DNA of 40,104 bases from Polyangiaceae bacterium (lineage in GTDB: Bacteria > Myxococcota_A > Polyangia > Polyangiales > Polyangiaceae): NCBI GenBank assembly GCA_013361525.1, contig JABFXY010000033.1, positions 1-40,104 of the forward strand, given 5' to 3'. The notes below the pieces were generated by a model that saw nothing but the letters and a program-made list of their open reading frames with translations, made no database searches and had not been told where the DNA came from. Position 1 is the first letter of the stretch; every line of letters starts with the position of its first letter. Both the position numbers and the translations under genes were made by a program. This document shows positions 24,836 through 32,050 of this stretch, one piece after another.

Positions 24836-25210
24836 GACTTCGTCGACCTTCAACGTCGCCTGACCGCGCGCCGAGCCGTAGAGCATCCAGATCTCGACCC
24901 GGTATTCGCCTGCTGCGCCCGCGGTGAATTGAAGCGCGGGCGCGCTCTGCGGCTTGCCGTCGGGCAGATCACGAAGGACGCGTTCGAGCAGAACCTTCCC
25001 GCCGGGCGAGATGATGCGGCACGTGTACGGCGGCTCGCAGTCATCGAGCGCGCGGAAGATCAGCTTGACCGTGTCGCCAACCTTGGCGCTTGTCGCGAGG
25101 GCGACGGTCTCGATGACTCCAGTGCTTTCGACGACGATCGACACGAAGTTTCCGTTTGGTTTTCCGTTCGAGGGACCCCCCGATGGGGCCGCCGCGAGTA
25201 CTTTCGACAA
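24827..25210 (-). CDS. Hypothetical small beta-rich protein
   Basis: Up to 127 residues from TTG 25210; GTG at 25144 (giving a protein starting at VSIVVESTG) is an alternative and may be more likely, because the TACAAT immediately before the TTG looks like a -10 box. The sequence alternates beta strands (VSIVVESTGVIETVALATSA, GDTVKLIFRAL, AAGEYRVEIWMLY, GQATLKVDEV), suggesting an immunoglobulin-like or C2-like sandwich, with two cysteines in CEPPYTC that could pair. No signal peptide or known family was recognised. It is convergent with the M2 gene. Confidence 0.55.
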   Translation of the reverse strand: MSKVLAAAPSGGPSNGKPNGNFVSIVVESTGVIETVALATSAKVGDTVKLIFRALDDCEPPYTCRIISPGGKVLLERVLRDLPDGKPQSAPALQFTAGAAGEYRVEIWMLYGSARGQATLKVDEVAG

Positions 25211-25398
25211 ATTGTAGGCCGAGGAGCCTTCCTAGCGCCAATAACCGCCGGATGTTGTGACGACTGAGACATCTTTGCACCACGTCGGGCCCGATCGCGA
25301 GGCTCGATCGACGTCGTTTTCGTCACGACCCGATCATCGGTCGCACGTTCGTGGGCACGCTCGTCCGGTGTTCCGGCGCCGCGCGACCACGCGGATGC

Positions 25399-25427
25399 TT
25401 GCCACAAAACCGCAGAAACAATAGGCT
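25399..25427 (+). promoter_or_regulatory. Sigma70-like promoter of the 25436 lipoprotein gene
   Basis: TTGCCA (25399-25404) and TAGGCT (25422-25427) are separated by exactly 17 nt, the best -35/-10 pair in the window. The ATG follows 8 nt after the -10 box, so the transcript would start at or next to the start codon. Confidence 0.55.
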
Positions 25428-25435
25428 CGCGCGCC

Positions 25436-26005
25436 ATGATGGTCTCGCGACGTCCGCTCATGTTCGCCCTCGCCGGAGGGTTGCTCTCGCTCGCCGCGTG
25501 CAATGGCGCCGGCGGCGCCCCGAAGACGGCCAGCGTCACCCCCGGCGACATGCCGGAGGGCGCTGACTGGACGGGGAAGTACTTCGATCAGGTCTACGGC
25601 TACTTTCATCTGATCCAGGAAGGCAAGTCGGTCTCCGGAAAGTGGGAGCGTCCCCAGAAAGATCGCTGGGGTGACATCCACGGCGAGGTCACCGGCAACG
25701 TCTTCAAGTTCTCCTGGACCGAGTACACGCGCGGCGCGGTCGGGCAGAACGCGAACCGAAGCGGCAAGGGCTACTTCGTCTACAAGCGCCCCGCGGGGGA
25801 GAACGTCGACGACCTCGTCGAGGGCGAGCTCGGTCGCGGTCAGGACGAAGTGGGCGAGAAGCTCACGGCCGTGAAGCAGCGCAACGAGAAGGCGGATCCC
25901 GATTCGATCGGCGGAACGCAGGCGACCGACTTCCAGGGCGGCGACTGGGATCAGCCGAACAAGGAAGAGGGCAAGACGCCCGAGCAGCCCGCGCCTCCTC
26001 CCTGA
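25436..26005 (+). CDS. Hypothetical lipoprotein
   Basis: 189 residues. The signal peptide (FALAGGLLSLAAC) has a good lipobox LAAC. The mature protein has a central beta-rich part (DWTGKYFDQVYGYFHLIQEG, KSVSGKWERPQKDRWGDIHG) resembling the small barrel-like domains that read 'GxW...G...G.W......G.I.G.v.G..f.f.w', followed by a charged tail ending in Pro/Ala. The enzymatic role is unknown. It is a single-gene transcription unit with a promoter just upstream and a strong intrinsic terminator downstream. ATG at 25439 (second Met) is an equally possible start. Confidence 0.75.
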   Translation: MMVSRRPLMFALAGGLLSLAACNGAGGAPKTASVTPGDMPEGADWTGKYFDQVYGYFHLIQEGKSVSGKWERPQKDRWGDIHGEVTGNVFKFSWTEYTRGAVGQNANRSGKGYFVYKRPAGENVDDLVEGELGRGQDEVGEKLTAVKQRNEKADPDSIGGTQATDFQGGDWDQPNKEEGKTPEQPAPPP

Positions 26006-26030
26006 GGGCGGCGCACGCTCTCGTGATCGA

Positions 26031-26074
26031 ACGAAGAACGCGCAGGGCGATGTCCGCGCGTTCTTCGTCGTTTT
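26031..26074 (+). terminator. Rho-independent terminator
   Basis: A perfect 13-bp stem pairs ACGAAGAACGCGC (26031-26043) with its complement at 26056-26068 around a 12-nt loop, followed by CG and TTTT. It ends the lipoprotein gene at 25436-26005 and insulates hemL. Confidence 0.85.
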
Positions 26075-26100
26075 GTGCCGCGCCGAGCGACGCGCTTCAG

Positions 26101-26106
26101 TAAGTT
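26101..26106 (+). promoter_or_regulatory. Putative -10 element (TAAGTT) of hemL
   Basis: TAAGTT is followed by 9 nt and the hemL ATG. It lies just beyond the upstream terminator, where a new promoter is required. No clear -35 or strong Shine-Dalgarno sequence was seen. Confidence 0.3.
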
Positions 26107-26115
26107 GAGCGGGCC

Positions 26116-27408
26116 ATGCCCGACACGACGAGTCGTTCGCTCTTCGAGCGCGCGCTGAGGAGCATCCCCGGTGGCGTCAACAGCCCGGTTCGCGCGTTCC
26201 GCGCGGTCGGCGGAGATCCCATCTTCGTCCAGCGCGCCGAGGGCGCGCGTCTCGTCGGCGCCGATGGGACGGCGTACATCGACTACGTCGGGTCGTGGGG
26301 GCCGATGATCCTCGGGCACGCGCACCCCGACGTCGTGCGCGCGGTGCAAGAGGCTGCGGTCCGCGGGCTCTCCTACGGCGCACCGACCGAGCTCGAGGTT
26401 CGCTTCGCCGAGCGCGTGAAGACGCTCTATCCGTCGATCGAGCTGCTTCGCTGCGTCTCGAGCGGGACCGAAGCGACGATGAGCGCCATCCGCGCCGCGC
26501 GCGGCTTCACCAAGCGCGACTACATCGTGAAGTTCGAGGGCTGCTACCACGGGCACGCCGATCACCTGCTCGTGAAGGCTGGAAGTGGCCTCGCGACGTT
26601 CGGCACGCCCGACTCCGGCGGTGTTCCCGAAGGCATCGCGAAGACCACGCTCACGCTGCCGTTCAATGACGAAGGCACGCTGCGCGCGCTCTTCACCGAG
26701 CGCGGAGAGCACATCGCGGCCGTGATCGTCGAGCCGGTCGTCGGCAACATGGGCTGCGTCGCGCCGCAGCCCGGCTTCCTCGAGTCGATCATCGGCGTGT
26801 GCCGCGATCACGGCGCCGTCTCGATCTTCGACGAGGTGATGACGGGATGCCGGCTCGCGCCCGGCGGCGCACAGGAGATGTTCCAGCTGCAGCCCGATAT
26901 GACGACGCTCGGCAAGATCGTCGGCGGCGGGATGCCACTCGCCGTGTACGGCGGCCGGTCCGACATCATGAGCTCCATCTCGCCGCTCGGCTCCGTTTAT
27001 CAAGCCGGCACGCTCAGCGGAAACCCGGTCGCGGTGTCCGCCGGGCTCGCGACGCTCGAGCACCTCGTCCCCGCGCTCTACGATCGGCTCGAGCGCCTCG
27101 GCCAGCGCCTCGAAGACGGCCTCGAGCGCGCGATCGCCGCGAGCGGCGTGACCGCCTGCGTCCAGCGGGTAGGCTCGATGATCACGGTCTTCTTCTGCGA
27201 CGGCCCGGTCCGCTCGTGGAAGGACGCGGACCGCGCGGATCGCAAACGATTCGCGGCGTTTTTCGGCGGGATGTTGCGACGCGGCGTGTATTGGCCGCCG
27301 GCGCAATTCGAGGCGGCATTCATCTCGGGGGCCCACACCGAGGACGACATCGACCGCACCATCGAGGCGGCGGCACAGTCTCTCGAAGCCCTCAGCGACG
27401 CCGACTGA
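26116..27408 (+). CDS. hemL: Glutamate-1-semialdehyde 2,1-aminomutase
   Basis: Converts glutamate-1-semialdehyde to 5-aminolevulinate, the last step of the C5 route to haem and other tetrapyrroles; a cytosolic PLP enzyme. 430 residues, the usual length. Family signatures are SIPGGVNSPVRAFRAVGG at the N-terminus, VSSGTEATMSAIRAARGFT, KFEGCYHGHADHLLVKAGSG, IFDEVMTGCRLAPGGAQ and TTLGKIVGGGMPLAVYGG, where K267 forms the PLP Schiff base. GSVYQAGTLSGNPVAVSAGL and the C-terminal PPAQFEAAFISGAHTEDDID block complete the match. No other haem gene is adjacent; it appears to be transcribed alone between a terminator and the radical SAM gene. Confidence 0.97.
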   Translation: MPDTTSRSLFERALRSIPGGVNSPVRAFRAVGGDPIFVQRAEGARLVGADGTAYIDYVGSWGPMILGHAHPDVVRAVQEAAVRGLSYGAPTELEVRFAERVKTLYPSIELLRCVSSGTEATMSAIRAARGFTKRDYIVKFEGCYHGHADHLLVKAGSGLATFGTPDSGGVPEGIAKTTLTLPFNDEGTLRALFTERGEHIAAVIVEPVVGNMGCVAPQPGFLESIIGVCRDHGAVSIFDEVMTGCRLAPGGAQEMFQLQPDMTTLGKIVGGGMPLAVYGGRSDIMSSISPLGSVYQAGTLSGNPVAVSAGLATLEHLVPALYDRLERLGQRLEDGLERAIAASGVTACVQRVGSMITVFFCDGPVRSWKDADRADRKRFAAFFGGMLRRGVYWPPAQFEAAFISGAHTEDDIDRTIEAAAQSLEALSDAD

Positions 27409-27523
27409 GCCAGCCCGTCCACCAAGGCCCATCCACGGGGGCCCGGGCACGACTCGAATGTCGTACCCGCGCGCGGCACCGGCAGAGATTCCTGCTCCAG
27501 TGCAGTTGGGGCATGCACGTTGC

Positions 27524-27529
27524 TAACAT
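27524..27529 (+). promoter_or_regulatory. Putative -10 element (TAACAT) of the radical SAM gene
   Basis: TAACAT stands 9 nt before the GTG at 27539 in the 130-nt intergenic region. No Shine-Dalgarno sequence lies in the spacer. The rest of the intergenic region shows no tRNA, terminator or other recognisable element. Confidence 0.3.
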
Positions 27530-27538
27530 CGGGCGAAC

Positions 27539-28783
27539 GTGGGTACGCGCCGCCTCGACGTCAGCCAGCCATTCTTCCCGGCGTACGTCGTCTGGGAGCT
27601 GACGCTGCGCTGCGACCACGCGTGCCTGCATTGCGGATCGCGCGCGAGCGCCGCGCGTCCCGAGGAGCTCACGACGGAAGAGGCGCTCGGCGTCGCCGAC
27701 CAGCTCGCCGATATGGGCACGACCGACGTCGTGTTGATCGGCGGCGAAGCGTACTTGCACGACGGCTTCCTCACGATCGTGCGCCGCCTCCGGGAGCGAG
27801 GCGTTCGCCCCGGTCTCACGACGGGCGGGCGGGGCGTCACGGCGGAGCTCGCGCGCGCGATGGCCGAAGCGGGGATGCATCAGGTCAGCGTCAGCGTCGA
27901 CGGCCTCGAGGCGACGCACGATCGGATGCGCAACCTGAAGGGTAGCTACGCCTCCGCCATGGCGGCGCTCCAACACGTCAAAGCTGCCGGCCTCGTCACG
28001 ATGGCGAACACCAACGTGAACCGGCTCAACCGCGGCGACCTCGAGGGCCTCTACGAAGCGCTCGAGCCGTTCGTGAGCGCATGGCAAATCCAGATCACGA
28101 CGCCCCTCGGCCGCGCCGCGGACCGCACCGCGATGATCCTCCAGCCTTGGGATTTGCTGGACGTCCTGCCGCGCATCGCCGCCCTCAAAGAACGCGCGTT
28201 CGCGCGGAAAATTCGCATCTTGCCGGGCAACAACCTCGGCTACTTCGGCCCGGAGGAGGCGCTGCTCCGCTCGCCGAACCCCGGCATGCGCGACCATTTC
28301 TCCGGCTGTCAGGCCGGCCGCTTCGTCATGGGTATCGAGTCCGACGGCGCGGTGAAGGGCTGTCCTTCGCTTCAGACCGCCCATTACGTCGGCGGCAACG
28401 TACGAAATTCGCGCCTCGAAGCGATATGGAACGACGCTCCCGAGCTGGCGTTCACGCGGGCGCGGACCCGCTCGGACTTGTGGGGCTTTTGCCAGTCCTG
28501 TCCCTTCGCCGACGCGTGTCTGGCGGGTTGCAGCTTCACCTCGCACGCGGTCCTCGGCCGACCGGGGAACAACCCGTTTTGCCATTACCGAGCCCGCGAG
28601 ATGAAGAAGCAAGGGCTCCGCGAGCGACTCGTCCCCACCGAGGCGGCGAGCGGTAAGCCCTTCGATAACGGCTTATTCGAAATCGCGGTCGAGCCGTTCG
28701 ACGCGCCCGACCCCAATGCCGATCTTCCGGCCGAGCGACTCGTGCGTCTCGACCGCCGACCGAGACCTGCAACGAACCCCTAG
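27539..28783 (+). CDS. Radical SAM/SPASM domain protein
   Basis: 414 residues from GTG. The radical SAM core has the CxxxCxxC cluster motif as C25-DHA-C29-LH-C32 and GGE at 68-70. The C-terminal part has a complete seven-cysteine SPASM pattern: C257, then GxxxxC at C275, then C318-x2-C321-x5-C327-x3-C331 and C348. It should therefore bind one SAM-cleaving and two auxiliary [4Fe-4S] clusters, as in peptide- or protein-modifying maturases. A Pro/Asp-rich tail of about 40 residues follows. A lipoprotein gene with a strong Shine-Dalgarno sequence begins 22 nt after the stop, so the pair probably forms an operon. No short precursor peptide gene was seen nearby; the substrate is unknown. Confidence 0.92.
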   Translation: MGTRRLDVSQPFFPAYVVWELTLRCDHACLHCGSRASAARPEELTTEEALGVADQLADMGTTDVVLIGGEAYLHDGFLTIVRRLRERGVRPGLTTGGRGVTAELARAMAEAGMHQVSVSVDGLEATHDRMRNLKGSYASAMAALQHVKAAGLVTMANTNVNRLNRGDLEGLYEALEPFVSAWQIQITTPLGRAADRTAMILQPWDLLDVLPRIAALKERAFARKIRILPGNNLGYFGPEEALLRSPNPGMRDHFSGCQAGRFVMGIESDGAVKGCPSLQTAHYVGGNVRNSRLEAIWNDAPELAFTRARTRSDLWGFCQSCPFADACLAGCSFTSHAVLGRPGNNPFCHYRAREMKKQGLRERLVPTEAASGKPFDNGLFEIAVEPFDAPDPNADLPAERLVRLDRRPRPATNP

Positions 28784-28792
28784 CTTGACCTT

Positions 28793-28803
28793 CGAGGAGG
28801 AGA
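28793..28803 (+). promoter_or_regulatory. Strong Shine-Dalgarno sequence
   Basis: CGAGGAGGAGA lies a few nt before the ATG at 28806. It is the strongest ribosome-binding site seen in the window and fixes this start, excluding longer in-frame versions that overlap the radical SAM gene. Confidence 0.8.
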
Positions 28804-28805
28804 CC

Positions 28806-29897
28806 ATGTTCGCGAGCTGCCCCACGTGCCCCGGATTCGTGCCGCCCGGCGCTTCCGCCTGTCCCCATTGCGGGGCGCAGATCGAAGCCGCCGAACCGCA
28901 GCAGAAAGCGGGACGCAGCCTCACCGAGACGCTCGGCAAGGTCGGCGCTGCCGCGGGCCTGATGGTCACCTTGATGGCCTGTTACGGGTCTCCCGGCGAT
29001 TTCGCCGACGACGGGTTCATCGGTTGCCAGAGCGATCTCGATTGCCCATCCGGCACCGTCTGCGACGAGTTCGGGTCCTGCAACACGCCGGAGCAATGCT
29101 TCAACGGCACCGACGACGACTTCGACGGCCTCACCGACAGCGCAGACGACGATTGCGAGGCCTTCGAGACGGTATGCGACGACGGTTACGACGACGACGG
29201 TGATGGCCTCGTCGATTGTCACGATCCCAACTGCACGGGTTCCGTTGCTTGCCTCGAAGACTGTGGCAATGGCATCGACGACGACGCCGACGGCCTCGTC
29301 GATTGCGCCGACACCAATTCATGCTCGGCGTGCCCGGCGACCGAGACCGAGTGCGGCAATTTCTTCGACGACGATCAGGACGGGCTCACCGATTGCGACG
29401 ACGACGATTGCACCGGTGTTTGTTTGCCCCCGGTCTGCGGTGACGGCCTCATCGGCGAGGCGGAAGAGTGCGACGACGGAAACACCGTATCGGCCGACGG
29501 ATGCAGCGCCGGCTGCTTGGTCGAAAAGGACCTCTTCTGCGCGGAGGTACCGGTGCTTTCGCTCGGCCAAAACCCGGGTGACAACGTCGCCGCGACCAGC
29601 GCCTTCTCGAGCAGCTGCGTCCTGGCCGGCGGGCAGGAGGCGGTCTATTCGTTCACCGCGGCGGCGGACGGCACGCTCTACCTCTCCCTTCAGGCCGATC
29701 AGGACATGGGCGTCTACGTCGAAGCCGCGTGCGAGACGGACGCGGGCGAGCTCGCATGCGCCAACGCCGTCCCGGGTGGCCAGCTCGAGAGCGCCTCGGT
29801 CGTCCTCACGGCGGGCCAGACGGTCTACGTGGTGGCGGACGGGGCGGGCTTCGATGCCGGAGGCCCGTTCGTTCTGACTGCGACGTTCGTCGAATGA
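28806..29897 (+). CDS. Zinc-ribbon-headed Cys-rich lipoprotein with acidic DDDxDGLxDC repeats
   Basis: 363 residues. The N-terminus carries a zinc-ribbon-like pair of CxxC motifs (C5/C8 and C19/C22) before a hydrophobic segment that ends in a lipobox, LMAC (C59). If Lsp cleaves here, the ribbon sits in an unusually long n-region. The mature part has a CxSDxDCPSGxxC motif and about four copies of an acidic unit of the form CxNGxDDDxDGLxDCxDxxC, likely Ca2+-binding and disulfide-bonded. A Myxococcus-type Cys-rich repeat (CGDGLIGEAEECDDGN...DGCSAGC) follows, then a ~145-residue beta domain resembling bacterial pre-peptidase C-terminal (PPC) domains (AVYSFTAAADGTLYLSLQAD). Probably an outer-membrane or surface lipoprotein. 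It follows the radical SAM/SPASM gene by 22 nt. Confidence 0.85.
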   Translation: MFASCPTCPGFVPPGASACPHCGAQIEAAEPQQKAGRSLTETLGKVGAAAGLMVTLMACYGSPGDFADDGFIGCQSDLDCPSGTVCDEFGSCNTPEQCFNGTDDDFDGLTDSADDDCEAFETVCDDGYDDDGDGLVDCHDPNCTGSVACLEDCGNGIDDDADGLVDCADTNSCSACPATETECGNFFDDDQDGLTDCDDDDCTGVCLPPVCGDGLIGEAEECDDGNTVSADGCSAGCLVEKDLFCAEVPVLSLGQNPGDNVAATSAFSSSCVLAGGQEAVYSFTAAADGTLYLSLQADQDMGVYVEAACETDAGELACANAVPGGQLESASVVLTAGQTVYVVADGAGFDAGGPFVLTATFVE

Positions 29898-29963
29898 CCG
29901 GCCGACACCAGAAACTGCCGAAGACGCGCGGTTGATGGTACGACATGGGGGCGGATCCACGTC

Positions 29964-31310
29964 ATGCCCCCCAAACCTCCCGTCCTTCCCGGCTCGAGCC
30001 TGCCAGAAGAGTCGCCCGCCGATCGTGCGTTACAGCTGGCTTTGGCGGGCGAGCGGGACGCCGCGCTGCGGTGGGCCGCCGCCATTTTGCGCGACGATCC
30101 GGGCATGCCCACCGCGCTGTGCCTCACCGGCAGGCTCCTCGGCGAAGGCGGTCGTGAAGAGGCGGCGCGCGAGTCGTGCACCACGGCGACTCGCCGCGCG
30201 ATCGATATGGAGAACCTGCCGCTCGCGGTGACCGCCGCTCGAGAGGCAGCACGTTTCGGGGCGGATCTCGGCGCGCTTCTCGACGAAATCGCGGAGTCGT
30301 TTTGCAAAGACTCCCCGCGCCACGGAAAAGGCGCGACGCCGCCGGTCATCCTCCCGCCGGCTGCCAGCTTCACGCCGCTGCCGAGCGTGCTCACGGGCGT
30401 CGGCCTCAACAACAAGGCCTGCGAGATCGTGCACGAGGCAACGCGCAAACACGGCGAATCGGCGCGCCCCCTCATCGGCAACGTGCCGCTCTTTTCGACC
30501 CTCGATCAGCAAGGCCTGCGCGAGCTCGTCGAAGCGCTGGAGCCGCAATGGCTGCAAGCCGGCCACCGCGTGATCGAGCAGGGCACACCCGGAAAAGAAG
30601 CGTATTGGGTCGCGCGCGGCGAGCTCGAGGCGACGCGAACCGGCAAAAACGGCAAAGCCATCAGCCTCGCGCATCTTCGCGGAGGCTCGGTCTTCGGTGA
30701 AATGGCGCTCCTTTCGCGTTCTCCCCGTTCGGGGACCGTCATCACGTTGCGGCCGACGATCGTCGTGCGAATCGCGAAGGACAAGCTCGATCGCGTCGCG
30801 CAAGCGCATCCCGGCATTGCGGTGCAGCTCGGCACCTATTGCCGCGATCGAATGGTGCAGAACCTCCTCAAGACGAGCGACGTCCTGCGGGTCGTGCCCG
30901 AAAAGGATCTGCCTGCGCTGGTGTCGCGATTCAAAATCGTCTGCTTCGAACAGAGCGATCGTCTCGTCGTCCAGGACGAGTTCCCGACGGGCCTGTTCCT
31001 CATCGCCTCCGGTGAGGTCGCCATCGTGCGACGCGAGGGCGACGGCGATCCACTCGTTCTGAAGACGCTCGGCGTCGGTGACGTCGTCGGCGAGGTCGCG
31101 ACCATCCTCCGGCGAAAGACGAGCGCCGACGTCCTCGCGACGCACCCCTCCGTCACGCTCTTCCTCCCGACCGGCGACCTGCTCGATCTCGTCCGCCGCC
31201 ACCCCGCGATCCTCGCCGAGCTCTACCTCATCGCCGTCCAACGCGACGACGAGACGAAGATGATCCTCGACGAAGAAACCGAGATGGCCGAAGACGTCGA
31301 CCTCAGCTGA
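29964..31310 (+). CDS. Protein with two cyclic-nucleotide-binding domains
   Basis: 448 residues. The N-terminal ~90 residues are helical, with a TPR-like pattern (ALQLALAGERDAALRWAAAI, EEAARESCTTATRRAIDMEN). Two cNMP-binding beta-barrels follow. The first (~172-290) begins PLFSTLDQQGLRELVEALEP and has a nearly canonical phosphate-binding cassette, GSVFGEMALLSRSPRSGTV. The second (~300-420) has a degenerate cassette, GDVVGEVATILRRKTSADV, lacking the ligand-binding Arg-Ser/Thr dipeptide in its usual place. No DNA-binding, kinase or cyclase domain is attached, so it is probably a cytoplasmic regulator or scaffold. Start ATG 29964 with a weak GGCGGA upstream. The family role is unknown. Confidence 0.88.
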   Translation: MPPKPPVLPGSSLPEESPADRALQLALAGERDAALRWAAAILRDDPGMPTALCLTGRLLGEGGREEAARESCTTATRRAIDMENLPLAVTAAREAARFGADLGALLDEIAESFCKDSPRHGKGATPPVILPPAASFTPLPSVLTGVGLNNKACEIVHEATRKHGESARPLIGNVPLFSTLDQQGLRELVEALEPQWLQAGHRVIEQGTPGKEAYWVARGELEATRTGKNGKAISLAHLRGGSVFGEMALLSRSPRSGTVITLRPTIVVRIAKDKLDRVAQAHPGIAVQLGTYCRDRMVQNLLKTSDVLRVVPEKDLPALVSRFKIVCFEQSDRLVVQDEFPTGLFLIASGEVAIVRREGDGDPLVLKTLGVGDVVGEVATILRRKTSADVLATHPSVTLFLPTGDLLDLVRRHPAILAELYLIAVQRDDETKMILDEETEMAEDVDLS

Positions 31311-31311
31311 A

Positions 31312-31430
31312 GAGGAAAGGGGTCGCCAAGGGCGCCAAGGGCAGAAGGAGGGAGAAGAGGGTGTTTGTGAATTCGAGACAAACCTCCTCTTCCTCTTTCT
31401 CCAATCTTGGCGATCTTGGCGACCCCTCTC
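31312..31430. repeat. 119-bp imperfect inverted repeat centred on GAATTC
   Basis: The outer arms both read GGGGTCGCCAAG followed two nt later by CGCCAAG when one arm is reverse-complemented. The inner arms are purine-rich (AGAAGGAGGGAGAAGAGG) against pyrimidine-rich, and GTTTGT/ACAAAC close a 9-nt loop around GAATTC at 31369-31374. It begins 2 nt after the stop of the cNMP-binding gene. It could fold into a long RNA hairpin that terminates or protects that mRNA, or be a dispersed non-coding repeat. Confidence 0.85.
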
Positions 31431-31504
31431 GTCTGATTAGATCCCGTGGATCGCAGTATCGGCGCGTTGCGAGGAGGCGATGTGGCTGCTTTGCTTGAGT
31501 GCAT

Positions 31505-32050
31505 ATGCAGCTTCGTTCTTTCTTTTCGCCGCTCGCGCGGGCGTTGCCGTTAGCGCTGCTCGCGCTGCCGTTTGCCTGTGACGAGCTCGACAACTTCGAC
31601 GTGCCGGTGTCCGGGGCGGCCGTGATTCCCGAGGCGACGCTCCTCGACGAGCTGATTGGGCTCGTGCCGTTCGACGGGTTCGACGACATCACCTTCGAGC
31701 AATCGTTCGCGAACCAGGGCGTCTCGCCGGATCAGGTCGATTCGGTGAAGGTCGCTTCGTTCACGATCGTCGTCGAGTCGCCCGAGGGGCAGACTCTCGA
31801 CTTCGTCGACGAGGTCGCGTTCTTCGCTTCCGCTCCGGGGCTCGACGACGTGCGAATCGCGAGCGCGAGCATCCCCGACGGCGTCACCTCCGTGGAGCTC
31901 ACGGTCGACGACGTGGAGCTCGAGGCCTACGCGACGGCCTCGAGCATGACGGTGCGCGCCGAGGTCGAGGGACACCGGCCCGACGTCGAGACGAAGCTTC
32001 GCGCCGACGTCGTGTTCGACGTCGACGTTACGATTCCCGGCTGCGAGTAG
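31505..32050 (+). CDS. Hypothetical lipoprotein
   Basis: About 181 residues from ATG 31505; GTG 31499 would add two. The signal peptide (SPLARALPLALLALPFAC) ends in a lipobox-like LPFAC. The mature protein is acidic and beta-rich (VDSVKVASFTIVVESPEGQT, VTSVELTVDDVELEAYATAS) and ends VDVTIPGCE, so its only two mature cysteines are at the lipidation site and the C-terminus. No family was recognised. Its last 23 nt overlap the 3' end of the BASS transporter gene on the other strand. Confidence 0.65.
   Translation: MQLRSFFSPLARALPLALLALPFACDELDNFDVPVSGAAVIPEATLLDELIGLVPFDGFDDITFEQSFANQGVSPDQVDSVKVASFTIVVESPEGQTLDFVDEVAFFASAPGLDDVRIASASIPDGVTSVELTVDDVELEAYATASSMTVRAEVEGHRPDVETKLRADVVFDVDVTIPGCE

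Noticed and set aside
27409..27538. tRNA or riboswitch in the hemL-radical SAM intergenic region
   Set aside because: No cloverleaf, GTTCGA T-loop or conserved riboswitch core could be found by eye; only GC-rich sequence and the TAACAT box are present.
31480..31581. Short open frame starting at ATG 31480 just after GAGGAGG
   Set aside because: The spacing to the Shine-Dalgarno-like sequence is only 2 nt, and the frame ends after about 33 codons inside the lipoprotein gene; the lipoprotein frame has a proper signal peptide.
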